Of a stretch of DNA of 25,326 nucleotides, positions 1 through 5,476 are shown piece after piece. The notes under the pieces are model-generated. The model was not told the DNA's origin. It did no database searches and saw nothing but the letters and a program-made list of their open reading frames with translations. Origin of the DNA: JBDRLH01 sp043813215 (lineage in GTDB: Bacteria; Patescibacteriota; Minisyncoccia; Minisyncoccales; JAQTPW01); NCBI GenBank assembly GCA_043813215.1, contig JBDRLH010000006.1:1-25326 (forward strand). The letters are read 5' to 3'. Numbering within the stretch: position 1 is the first letter of the stretch; each line of letters opens with the position of its first letter. A program made the position numbers and the translations under genes.

Positions 1-5
1 TTTGG

Positions 6-11
6 TAAAAT
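6..11 (+). promoter_or_regulatory. Putative -10 element of a leaderless promoter (HAD gene)
   Basis: TTTGGTAAAAT followed by 6 nt and then ATG. The layout matches the TTTTTTGGTAGGAT-N6-ATG junctions at 2426, 4790, 5223 and 10371. The -35 region lies outside the window. Inference from spacing only. Confidence 0.5.
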
Positions 12-17
12 AAAAGT

Positions 18-668
18 ATGAATAAGGCTTTTCTATTTGATATGGATGGCGTTTTAATAAATACAGAAAAAGTATGGGCTGCTGGCAATGGCGGTGACAT
101 TGTTAACGTTTTTGGAGCGGAGATTGCTCAAAAGCTTGGGGATACCATTGGAGCGACTATTAATAGCGAGTATCAAAGGGCGATCAGAGTAGGGTTTTCT
201 ATGGACTACGAAGAATATCTGGAGCGTTACAACAAAGAAGCTGTTCGTGTTTTTTCTCAAGCAGAAGTTACAGAAGGGGTGGAACGGCTAGCAGAGAATC
301 TTATCGTTCTTAACTTCAAGCTTGGGCTCGTATCTTCTTCCCCAAGAAAATGGATTGATTATCTTTTGCCGAGAATATCTTTCGGTAATAAGTTTGAACA
401 AATTATCTCACTTAACGACCGTAACGATTTAAAGTTAAAACCAGAGCCCGATGGATACTTGGAAGCACTAAAAAATTTAAAAGCAGACCCCAAACTTTCA
501 ATTATTTTGGAAGACTCAAACCCTGGTATTAAGGCAGCTAAAGCAGCGGGAGCATATGTGATTGGATTTAAAGGAAATTTAGTAGAAGGGTATATTCAGA
601 ATGGGGCAGATGCATACGCAGATACAATGGATGATGTAATCAAGTTAGTAGTAGCACGTTCTGACTAA
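18..668 (+). CDS. HAD-superfamily hydrolase (beta-phosphoglucomutase/phosphatase type)
   Basis: 216 residues, close to full length for a HAD subfamily I phosphatase or phosphoglucomutase-like enzyme. Motif I is FDMDGVL with the nucleophile and acid aspartates at residues 8 and 10; motif II is VSSSP near 105-109; motif III lysine is in KPEPDGY near 141; motif IV is LEDSNPG at 164-170, with the GIKAAKAAGA helix that normally follows. The family transfers or hydrolyses phosphate on small metabolites in the cytoplasm; the substrate cannot be read from sequence. A TAAAAT hexamer at 6-11 lies 6 nt before the ATG and no Shine-Dalgarno sequence is visible, so the mRNA may be leaderless. It is the first gene of the repeat-separated array and is followed 2 nt after its stop by repeat copy 1. 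Confidence 0.9.
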   Translation: MNKAFLFDMDGVLINTEKVWAAGNGGDIVNVFGAEIAQKLGDTIGATINSEYQRAIRVGFSMDYEEYLERYNKEAVRVFSQAEVTEGVERLAENLIVLNFKLGLVSSSPRKWIDYLLPRISFGNKFEQIISLNDRNDLKLKPEPDGYLEALKNLKADPKLSIILEDSNPGIKAAKAAGAYVIGFKGNLVEGYIQNGADAYADTMDDVIKLVVARSD

Positions 669-670
669 AG

Positions 671-700
671 CAGGTTCTAACATTATACCGTAGCCGACCC
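671..700 (+). repeat. Array repeat copy 1
   Basis: CAGGTTCTAA, then CATTATACCG, then TAGCCGACCC. Shares the conserved outer tens with the other copies; the middle ten is unique to this copy. It starts 2 nt after the HAD stop and is followed directly by a TTGACA promoter. Confidence 0.85.
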
Positions 701-706
701 ATGCAT

Positions 707-735
707 TTGACAATACTGCAGAAATGTGGCACTGT
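707..735 (+). promoter_or_regulatory. Sigma70-type promoter after repeat copy 1
   Basis: TTGACA (707-712), 17-nt spacer, CACTGT (730-735). The spacer is nearly identical to the one after repeat copy 3 (ATACTRCAGAAATGTGG), where the -10 is TATTGT. It drives the 64-residue gene that starts at 781. Confidence 0.65.
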
Positions 736-780
736 TTTATTATCAGCACAAATAGTGAGAAACTAAAAGGGAGGATAACA

Positions 781-975
781 ATGTCTCTACGAATAGTTCA
801 AACCGAGTGGCCTGCGGGATTCAAAGCTGGTAACGCAGTAACACATCGAGGGCGGGCAGCTCATGTAGTGGCAGTTCCCGAAGGAATTGTCCCAGCTGGC
901 TGCGTTCCGATAATGTATGACGATGAAGCTAATTGTTTCGTCGCTACGCCCGCCGACGACCTGAATCGTAGGTAA
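781..975 (+). CDS. Hypothetical protein, 64 aa, array cargo
   Basis: Start chosen at ATG 781 because AAGGGAGG (767-774) sits at normal Shine-Dalgarno spacing; a longer reading from 724 would overlap the promoter. The product begins MSLRIVQTEWPAGF and is a small, soluble, probably beta-rich protein with a single lysine and two cysteines. I do not recognise the family. The gene is visibly richer in G+C than the AT-rich neighbours, which fits separate acquisition. It has its own promoter, ribosome binding site and terminator, so it is a complete expression unit between repeat copies 1 and 2. Confidence 0.6.
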   Translation: MSLRIVQTEWPAGFKAGNAVTHRGRAAHVVAVPEGIVPAGCVPIMYDDEANCFVATPADDLNRR

Positions 976-1003
976 ACACAAAGTCCTTCGTTTTCCATTC
1001 TCA

Positions 1004-1039
1004 GGGGTTCGTCAATACGTATTGATGAACCCCATTTTA
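1004..1039 (+). terminator. Intrinsic terminator of the 64-aa gene
   Basis: A 15-bp stem with one G-U pair (1004-1018 with 1019-1033, GGGGTTCGTCAATAC and its complement) followed by ATTTTATT. Confidence 0.75.
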
Positions 1040-1046
1040 TTCCAAA

Positions 1047-1076
1047 CAGGTTCTAATATCATCTCCTAGCCGACCC
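1047..1076 (+). repeat. Array repeat copy 2
   Basis: CAGGTTCTAA, TATCATCTCC, TAGCCGACCC. Followed by a spacer and the terminator-type right module at 1125-1154. Confidence 0.85.
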
Positions 1077-1124
1077 TAGCGTCAATAGAACCCCTCTGGG
1101 TACGGTCAATAAATAAACAAAGAA

Positions 1125-1154
1125 TCGCCGTTTTGGGCGGTTTTTTGGTAGGAT
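1125..1154 (+). terminator. Right module of repeat copy 2: terminator plus TAGGAT
   Basis: Short hairpin CGCC-loop-GGCG, then six T residues and GGTAGGAT. The final T of TAGGAT begins a TTGACT box, so the terminator of one unit abuts the promoter of the next. Confidence 0.65.
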
Positions 1155-1181
1155 TGACTTTTAATTTAAATATGGCAAGAT
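1154..1181 (+). promoter_or_regulatory. Promoter of the 164-aa gene
   Basis: TTGACT (1154-1159), 16-nt AT-rich spacer, CAAGAT (1176-1181). The -35 box is good, the -10 weak. Repeat copy 5 has the same TAG-A-TTGACTTTT junction. Confidence 0.4.
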
Positions 1182-1235
1182 GTTTTGAGTAACCTTAATA
1201 AGTTAATGATGATAATTTAAAAGGAGAGACAACGA

Positions 1236-1730
1236 TTGAAAGAAAAAGTTTACAATCTTCTCGGGGTTCCACAAGGTAATGCCCTGCTCTTACAAGGAGT
1301 TTTCACCGAAAGAGATCAGGAGGCATTAAAAGGCCGTTACTGGGATTACGACGATCCACAATTCATTTGTCGCCAAGTAGTTGAACTAATTGAACAAATT
1401 CCACCAAAAGAGTTAACCAAGAAAGAAAAATTTTGGTTTAACGAAATTTTATGGTGGTGGCATCATCACGCTATCTCGTGCGCTGTCTATTACAAGAAAG
1501 ACAAAAAAAGAGCTAAAGAGGAAGCTGATATTGCCCTAAGCTTGCAATCATTAGACCATCCTAATAAAATCACTAAACTCTTATATCTTTTAGTCAACGA
1601 TAAGTTGCAAGAAGCCGAAGTTCATACAAAAACGATAATTGATGAAGTTGAAAAAGACACTGCTAGAGACACGATAGAAGACTATAAATCTTCCGAGTGG
1701 CCGTTATTAAAAAAGCAAGTCACCTTATAA
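1236..1730 (+). CDS. Hypothetical helical protein, 164 aa, array cargo
   Basis: Start is TTG at 1236, chosen because AAGGAG (1221-1226) lies 9 nt upstream and no ATG fits the frame. The protein is almost entirely predicted helix, with a striking WWWHHHAISCA segment near residues 73-83 and a repeating A/E/K-rich C-terminal half that looks like TPR-type helical hairpins (AKEEADIALSLQSL and LQEAEVHTKTIIDEVEK). No transmembrane segment is evident. I do not recognise the family; a TPR-like scaffold is only a guess. The terminator hairpin overlaps its stop codon, and repeat copy 3 follows. Confidence 0.6.
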   Translation: MKEKVYNLLGVPQGNALLLQGVFTERDQEALKGRYWDYDDPQFICRQVVELIEQIPPKELTKKEKFWFNEILWWWHHHAISCAVYYKKDKKRAKEEADIALSLQSLDHPNKITKLLYLLVNDKLQEAEVHTKTIIDEVEKDTARDTIEDYKSSEWPLLKKQVTL

Positions 1731-1747
1731 TCGAGGTGATTTTTATT
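1720..1747 (+). terminator. Terminator overlapping the stop of the 164-aa gene
   Basis: TCACCT (1720-1725) pairs with AGGTGA (1734-1739), followed by TTTTTATTT. The stop codon lies in the loop. Confidence 0.7.
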
Positions 1748-1755
1748 TCATTAAA

Positions 1756-1785
1756 CAGGTTCTAACATCTTCCAATCCCCGACCC
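1756..1785 (+). repeat. Array repeat copy 3
   Basis: CAGGTTCTAA, CATCTTCCAA, TCCCCGACCC. Its middle and third tens match copy 8 rather than copy 1, although the DNA downstream matches copy 1. Confidence 0.85.
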
Positions 1786-1791
1786 ATCCAT

Positions 1792-1820
1792 TTGACAATA
1801 CTACAGAAATGTGGTATTGT
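1792..1820 (+). promoter_or_regulatory. Sigma70-type promoter after repeat copy 3
   Basis: TTGACA (1792-1797), 17-nt spacer, TATTGT (1815-1820). Nearly the same sequence as the promoter after repeat copy 1. Confidence 0.7.
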
Positions 1821-1847
1821 TTTATTTAGAAAAGTAAGGAGGAAATA

Positions 1848-2282
1848 ATGGAAACAAAAATCAGCTTTGCTCAAGTAGTTCTTACTATATTAAAGGAAAA
1901 CATTGGAAAGCCGGTATCTGTCATTGATATAGCTGAAGATCCCAGAGTGGCAGGTTACAGAATAACGGAGTATTCTGGTATTGGGCTTATTCGTAGTATT
2001 GTCGGACGGGAAGCGATAGGTATCCTTCGTAAACAAGGGTATAAGATTCAAACGAGTCGCATAAAAGGAACTCATATTATACCACGGTCACCTTCGCAAA
2101 TGTTATATCCCGCAGAGAGAGCATATTGCTTACTTTCTGATGAGCCTGAACCGCATCCAGTTACTCCTGTCAAATGGGGTGTTTTCATCCCTTTTTCATC
2201 CGAAGAAGATGCTAGCAAGTTTAGAGAGGCATTAAAATATCTTATTAGGAGGAAGGTAACAATAGTTAAAATACCTTCTTAG
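1848..2282 (+). CDS. Hypothetical protein, 144 aa, N-terminal winged-helix-like
   Basis: AAGGAGG lies 5-6 nt before the ATG. Residues 1-70 read like a winged-helix fold: an N-terminal helix (FAQVVLTILKENIG), a short PVSVIDIAEDPRV helix, then GREAIGILRKQGYKIQTSRIKGTHI, which resembles a recognition helix and beta wing. The C-terminal part (about residues 107-144) is a small alpha/beta segment, PVKWGVFIPFSSEEDASKFREALKYLIRRKVTIV. A DNA-binding role is inferred and not demonstrated. It has its own promoter after repeat copy 3 and a weak terminator before repeat copy 4, so it is an independent unit. Confidence 0.6.
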   Translation: METKISFAQVVLTILKENIGKPVSVIDIAEDPRVAGYRITEYSGIGLIRSIVGREAIGILRKQGYKIQTSRIKGTHIIPRSPSQMLYPAERAYCLLSDEPEPHPVTPVKWGVFIPFSSEEDASKFREALKYLIRRKVTIVKIPS

Positions 2283-2307
2283 ATTTGAAAAATGGAAATA
2301 CTTCAAG

Positions 2308-2341
2308 AGGTGCGCCCTTCAAGGAAGCGGCCTCTTTTATT
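2308..2341 (+). terminator. Weak terminator of the 144-aa gene
   Basis: Imperfect stem with GAGG and CCTC at its base and a bulged interior, followed by TTTTATTT. Confidence 0.45.
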
Positions 2342-2351
2342 TACACCAAAA

Positions 2352-2381
2352 CAGGTTCTAACATCGTTCCCTAGCCGACCT
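2352..2381 (+). repeat. Array repeat copy 4
   Basis: CAGGTTCTAA, CATCGTTCCC, TAGCCGACCT. The downstream spacer TGTCAAAAA-CAGAAAACCGTC is nearly identical to that of copy 8. Confidence 0.85.
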
Positions 2382-2393
2382 GTCAAAAACCAG

Positions 2394-2431
2394 AAAACCG
2401 TCTTTTTGTGGAGGCGGTTTTTTGGTAGGAT
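2394..2431 (+). terminator. Right module of repeat copy 4: terminator plus TAGGAT
   Basis: Stem AAAACCGTC (2394-2402) with GGCGGTTTT, one G-U pair, then the T run and GGTAGGAT (TAGGAT at 2426-2431). TAGGAT is 6 nt before the next ATG and may be a -10 element for a leaderless mRNA; alternatively its AGGA could act as a ribosome binding site. Confidence 0.7.
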
Positions 2432-2437
2432 ATAAGC

Positions 2438-2674
2438 ATGTGGGATATCATATCACAAATTGGAATAGCAGCTTTTGGAGTTGCGGCCGTAATATTAGTT
2501 GCAAAGAAAAATAAGTGGGGTTTTGTTTTTGGGCTTTTGTCTCAACCCTTTTGGTTTATTACTTCATTTATTAATAAGCAATGGGGAATTTTCTTTCTAA
2601 GTATTATTTATGCGGGTAGCTGGATCCTTGGAATCCATGAGTGGTTTTTTAAAGACAAAAAGAAATCTCAATAA
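2438..2674 (+). CDS. Small membrane protein, 78 aa, PnuC/SWEET-like
   Basis: Three predicted transmembrane segments, at about residues 4-22, 28-46 and 49-68, with a charged C-terminal tail (FFKDKKKSQ). The stretch WGFVFGLLSQPFWFITSF resembles the Q-P-x-W region of PnuC-type nicotinamide riboside transporters and of small half-transporters, but at 78 residues the protein is about one third of a full PnuC, so it would have to oligomerise. No Shine-Dalgarno sequence; TAGGAT ends 6 nt before the ATG. It sits alone between repeat copies 4 and 5, with only 2 nt between its stop codon and repeat copy 5. Transport function is a family-level guess. Confidence 0.7.
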   Translation: MWDIISQIGIAAFGVAAVILVAKKNKWGFVFGLLSQPFWFITSFINKQWGIFFLSIIYAGSWILGIHEWFFKDKKKSQ

Positions 2675-2676
2675 AC

Positions 2677-2706
2677 CAGGTTCTAATATCGTCCCCTAGC
2701 CGACTC
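2677..2706 (+). repeat. Array repeat copy 5
   Basis: CAGGTTCTAA, TATCGTCCCC, TAGCCGACTC. Confidence 0.85.
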
Positions 2707-2733
2707 ATCGATTCCCTACCCGGAAACAACTAT

Positions 2734-2757
2734 CGTCCAAAGGGCGGTTTTTTGGTA
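2734..2757 (+). terminator. Right module of repeat copy 5
   Basis: CGTCC-AAA-GGGCG hairpin with one G-U pair, then GGTTTTTTGGTAGAG. The module ends against a TTGACT box, as in copy 2. Confidence 0.65.
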
Positions 2758-2760
2758 GAG

Positions 2761-2789
2761 TTGACTTTTTAAAAGAGATTTGATAATAA
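2761..2789 (+). promoter_or_regulatory. Promoter of the 71-aa membrane protein
   Basis: TTGACT (2761-2766), 17-nt spacer, TAATAA (2784-2789); GATAAT at 2782-2787 with a 15-nt spacer is the alternative -10. Confidence 0.45.
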
Positions 2790-2821
2790 AAAGTTAGAAA
2801 AATAGTTTTTTGGAGGTAAAA

Positions 2822-3037
2822 ATGTTTTTTAAAATCTTTGTGGCAATTTGGATTGCTTGCGGATTGTTCGCAGTAGTTCTTGTTAAAAAATTCGGTTTTA
2901 AGATTTTTTCATGGGGTGTCTATTTTTCTATGAAAGACTGGAAAGCAGATGAGATAACCGATTCTATATCGGGATTTATCTTGGGTCCAGTTTCTCTTTT
3001 TTCTTGTCTGTTCGATAAATACTTTGGCGATTCTTAG
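2822..3037 (+). CDS. Small membrane protein, 71 aa, array cargo
   Basis: Start placed at ATG 2822 because TGGAGGT (2811-2817) is its ribosome binding site; a TTG at 2810 would be inside that site. Residues 2-23 (MFFKIFVAIWIACGLFAVVLVKK, read as one helix) are a clear transmembrane segment; the rest (KDWKADEITDSISGFILGPVSLFSCLF) carries a second, weaker hydrophobic segment. Family not recognised. It lies between repeat copy 5 and a tRNA that starts 5 nt after its stop codon, so the two may be carried together in one unit. Confidence 0.6.
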   Translation: MFFKIFVAIWIACGLFAVVLVKKFGFKIFSWGVYFSMKDWKADEITDSISGFILGPVSLFSCLFDKYFGDS

Positions 3038-3042
3038 GGGTT

Positions 3043-3115
3043 GCAGAAGTAGTTCAGAGGGAGAATAACAGATAGGTTTATCTGTAGGTCGTAGGTTCGA
3101 ATCCTACCTTCTGCT
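3043..3115 (+). tRNA. tRNA with an 8-nt anticodon loop, identity unclear
   Basis: Acceptor GCAGAAG/CTTCTGC is perfect; D stem GTTC/GAAT; T stem GTAGG/CCTAC is perfect with the loop TTCGAAT. The anticodon stem ACAGA/TCTGT closes an 8-nt loop, TAGGTTTA (or a 6-bp stem and 6-nt loop). Read with U33 as the first base, the anticodon would be AGG (Pro); GGT (Thr) is the other reading. CCA is not encoded and the discriminator is T. It is the only RNA gene inside the repeat array. Confidence 0.75.
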
Positions 3116-3129
3116 TCACGCCATTATTA

Positions 3130-3162
3130 AGGTTTGTTTTTTTAAGACAGACCTTTTTCTTT
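3130..3162 (+). terminator. Terminator after the array tRNA
   Basis: AGGTTTGT (3130-3137) pairs with ACAGACCT (3147-3154), followed by TTTTTCTTTT. Confidence 0.75.
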
Positions 3163-3165
3163 TAA

Positions 3166-3250
3166 ACAATTTCTAACCCCGATTAGCAGAATATCAACAA
3201 GCTTAGGGGAAACCAACGAAATCGCTAATCGGGCGGTTTTTTGGTAGGAT
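3166..3250 (+). repeat. Array repeat copy 6, divergent
   Basis: The left part reads CAATTTCTAAC instead of CAGGTTCTAAC and the TAGCCGACC block is missing. A 10-bp inverted repeat (CCCGATTAGC with GCTAATCGGG) encloses a 40-nt loop and leads into CGGTTTTTTGGTAGGAT (TAGGAT 3245-3250). It is the best candidate for an extended foldable form of the element. The rest of the 3116-3292 stretch holds only the tRNA terminator and an AT-rich leader. Confidence 0.65.
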
Positions 3251-3268
3251 AAGAATAGCGTTTGATTC

Positions 3269-3274
3269 TATAAT
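3269..3274 (+). promoter_or_regulatory. Candidate -10 box before the 467-aa gene
   Basis: TATAAT 18 nt upstream of the ATG; no good -35 at standard spacing, and no Shine-Dalgarno sequence before the start. Confidence 0.35.
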
Positions 3275-3292
3275 ATTAAATTTTTTAAATAT

Positions 3293-4696
3293 ATGAATCC
3301 CTTTAAAAATAAAATTTTTTTGGTAATTATTTGTTTTATAATATTTTTAATCATTACTGCGTCATGTCTTTTATGGTACGTCGGCGGTTATTCTTTTAAT
3401 ACTCAAAATTTTATATTTAAAGATTATTCAAACCAATTCTATTCCTTTCGATATCCAAACAATTTTAAAATTGAAGATGAAAAAATTTATAGCGAGCATA
3501 AATTAAATAGTGCGGGAAATGATATTTATGGAGTGACTTCGGTTTCTTTATTCAAAGCCCCAATTTATATGATTAAGGTTGAATCTTATCCCAATTGGGA
3601 TGGATTAAGTATCGCCGATTTTTTGAAAGAAGAATTAAATAATGTTTCGTGGAAATACAATAAAAAAATTATTGTTAATAATAGAGAGGCAATCAGACAT
3701 TGTTCAAATATACTTTGTCTTAATGGAGAAACTATAATAATTCCAACAAAAAATTATTATTATGAAATTTTTGCCACATGGGGTGGCTCTCAAAAAAGAG
3801 AAGAAATCAGAGGTTTTGTAAACTCTTTTACTATTTTGGAAGATGAGATAATTTCATCTCAAGATGAAGCTGCTGATTGGCAAATATACAAAAATGAAGA
3901 GTATGGGTTTGAGATAAAATACCCATTAAATTTTTATATCGAAGATGAAAACATGGGAGACGGTAGGGTTGTTTTTTCTGATTTAATATGGAAAGACCAA
4001 TTAGTTCATAAGCCAGAGTTATCTGTTGCGGTTATTGATACTACCAGCTTATCGCCACAGGATTGGCTGGCTAAAAAAGGGACAGAGAGGAGCATATTTG
4101 ATGATTCTCCGTCATTACCGGATTGTAATTCTGGAAATGGAGGATGTGTTTACTTTGGAATAAAAGACGTCAATGATATTCTTATAGGAGTTGAACAAAT
4201 TAATGCCTTGCAATTCTACGCTTCGGCCGTAAGCGGATCTAATGACAATACTTTAGTAAAAGACATTAAAAATGATGTTCTAATAAATATAGGAAGGCAT
4301 TCAAGTGGATTAGGAGAAATATCTAAAGATATTTATAAACAAATGCTTTCTACTTTTAGATTTTTAAATTCTGGTTTACCCACAGAAGTCGACCAATGTG
4401 TTACAACTACCGTTTCAAAAATTGGAACGAGATTGGTAGATGGTATAACCGGTCAAGGAGTAGAAGGTAGCGGTAGTGCGATAGAGTATTTGAATGGAGG
4501 TTATCAAGTTTCTTACGATATCATCGAAGGCATTGAAAATTCAGTTCCCGGAGATGTAGTTAATTTATGTCTGATAGCGGTTCCTAAAGAATGTCCGCCC
4601 GGGGATGATAGGGGGAAGCTTTATCGGGCGATAAACTTGAGAACTGGAGAAAGTTGGGAAGCTCTTGATGCTCAACATATGTGTGGAGGTGCTTAG
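3293..4696 (+). CDS. Membrane-anchored protein with two PsbP-like repeats, 467 aa
   Basis: A transmembrane anchor at about residues 7-31 leads into an extracytoplasmic region. Two related domains follow, each starting with an aromatic block typical of PsbP/DUF-type domains in these bacteria: YSFRYPNNFKIEDEK (about 50-64) and YGFEIKYPLNFYIEDE (about 203-218), each closed by a phenylalanine-rich strand (VNSFTILED; MLSTFRFLNSG). The last 100 residues are a different domain with five cysteines, probably disulphide-bonded outside the cell. Much more AT-rich than the core genes. Function unknown; surface or envelope role inferred. It is the longest gene of the array, between repeat copies 6 and 7. 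Confidence 0.75.
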   Translation: MNPFKNKIFLVIICFIIFLIITASCLLWYVGGYSFNTQNFIFKDYSNQFYSFRYPNNFKIEDEKIYSEHKLNSAGNDIYGVTSVSLFKAPIYMIKVESYPNWDGLSIADFLKEELNNVSWKYNKKIIVNNREAIRHCSNILCLNGETIIIPTKNYYYEIFATWGGSQKREEIRGFVNSFTILEDEIISSQDEAADWQIYKNEEYGFEIKYPLNFYIEDENMGDGRVVFSDLIWKDQLVHKPELSVAVIDTTSLSPQDWLAKKGTERSIFDDSPSLPDCNSGNGGCVYFGIKDVNDILIGVEQINALQFYASAVSGSNDNTLVKDIKNDVLINIGRHSSGLGEISKDIYKQMLSTFRFLNSGLPTEVDQCVTTTVSKIGTRLVDGITGQGVEGSGSAIEYLNGGYQVSYDIIEGIENSVPGDVVNLCLIAVPKECPPGDDRGKLYRAINLRTGESWEALDAQHMCGGA

Positions 4697-4722
4697 CTAC
4701 AAAGTACAATTACTAGACTAAA

Positions 4723-4752
4723 CAGGTTCTAACGTCGTCCCCTAGCCGACCC
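4723..4752 (+). repeat. Array repeat copy 7
   Basis: CAGGTTCTAA, CGTCGTCCCC, TAGCCGACCC. Confidence 0.85.
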
Positions 4753-4757
4753 TGGCG

Positions 4758-4795
4758 AAAACCATCTTCTTTGTGAGACGGTTTTTTGATAGGAT
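4758..4795 (+). terminator. Right module of repeat copy 7: terminator plus TAGGAT
   Basis: AACCATCT pairs with AGACGGTT with one mismatch, then the T run and GATAGGAT (TAGGAT 4790-4795), 8 nt before the next ATG. Confidence 0.65.
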
Positions 4796-4803
4796 GAGAG
4801 AAT

Positions 4804-5130
4804 ATGAAAACATTTCTAAAGCCAAACAAATTTAAAGTAATCTTTTTTTTAATATTTATTATTGTTACCCTATTAGTTTTTGTGATTGGAGATGTAACAC
4901 GAAGTGATATTCTTGAATCTATTTATGCCATTCTTTATTTTCCCGCAGTCGTTTTTATTTATTTTTTTATGCGTTTAACAATATTTAAAACCTGCAGTAT
5001 TTCATTTGGGGAAGAATTCTGTATTTACGACCAAACAATTCCTGTAATCGTTTCTATTCCCATTTTCCTTATTTATGTTTATTTATTGGCCAGCACATTT
5101 AATATTTTTATTAATAAATTAAAGAAATAG
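4804..5130 (+). CDS. Small membrane protein, 108 aa, array cargo
   Basis: Three hydrophobic segments, at about residues 11-30, 40-60 and 80-100, with a conserved-looking loop containing two cysteines between the second and third (TCSISFGEEFCIYDQ). Positively charged ends (MKTFLKPNKFK and NKLKK) suggest the N-terminus is inside. The family is not recognised. No Shine-Dalgarno sequence; TAGGAT is 8 nt upstream of the ATG. It lies alone between repeat copies 7 and 8. Confidence 0.65.
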   Translation: MKTFLKPNKFKVIFFLIFIIVTLLVFVIGDVTRSDILESIYAILYFPAVVFIYFFMRLTIFKTCSISFGEEFCIYDQTIPVIVSIPIFLIYVYLLASTFNIFINKLKK

Positions 5131-5148
5131 TTCTAAAATCATGCCAAC

Positions 5149-5178
5149 CAGGTTCTAACATCTTCCAATCCCCGACCT
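5149..5178 (+). repeat. Array repeat copy 8
   Basis: CAGGTTCTAA, CATCTTCCAA, TCCCCGACCT. The left part is identical to copy 3; the downstream part is nearly identical to copy 4. Confidence 0.85.
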
Positions 5179-5188
5179 GTCAAAAATC

Positions 5189-5228
5189 AGAAAACCGTCT
5201 TCTTATGGAGGCGGTTTTTTGGTAGGAT
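5189..5228 (+). terminator. Right module of repeat copy 8: terminator plus TAGGAT
   Basis: AAAACCGTC with GGCGGTTTT, then the T run and GGTAGGAT (TAGGAT 5223-5228), 6 nt before the next ATG. Confidence 0.7.
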
Positions 5229-5234
5229 GGCAAT

Positions 5235-5411
5235 ATGGACAACGAAACTTATAAAAAACTATCAATAGAGTGCACGATGTGTAAAACCAAATTTGAAATT
5301 TGGATTTCTTCAGTAAATTACAGTCTTGAGGTAGAAGAAAATATAAGAAAGCATTTTGAATATTATTGCCCCGTTTGCAAAATCATTAAAGAGCTGGAAG
5401 AAAAAAAGTAA
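5235..5411 (+). CDS. Zinc-ribbon microprotein, 58 aa
   Basis: A short reading frame from ATG 5235 to TAA 5409-5411. Cysteines at residues 13, 16, 45 and 48 form two knuckles, ECTMCK and YCPVCK, separated by 28 residues, the layout of a small zinc ribbon. The segment between them (FEIWISSVNYSLEVEEN) fits beta strands and the tail is basic and helical. Such proteins usually bind nucleic acid or another protein; no target can be named. No Shine-Dalgarno sequence, TAGGAT 6 nt upstream. It is the last gene of the array; the convergent MFS gene follows. Confidence 0.65.
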   Translation: MDNETYKKLSIECTMCKTKFEIWISSVNYSLEVEENIRKHFEYYCPVCKIIKELEEKK

Positions 5412-5435
5412 TCCATATGCTTGACGATAAAGAAT

Positions 5436-5476
5436 TTAAAAAACCGCATTTTAGATAGAAGTGCGGTTTTTCAATT
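5436..5476. terminator. Bidirectional terminator between the zinc ribbon gene and the MFS gene
   Basis: AAAAACCGCA pairs with TGCGGTTTTT (10 bp) with T runs on both strands; the MFS stop codon lies in the loop. Confidence 0.8.

Noticed and set aside
3166..3250. Repeat elements as canonical integron attC sites
   Set aside because: RYYYAAC/GTTRRRY boxes do not match, two copies lack the right half, and no integrase is present. Kept only as a hypothesis.
671..5178. The 30-bp repeats as a CRISPR array
   Set aside because: Spacing is 300-1500 bp and the intervals are genes with promoters and terminators; no cas genes.
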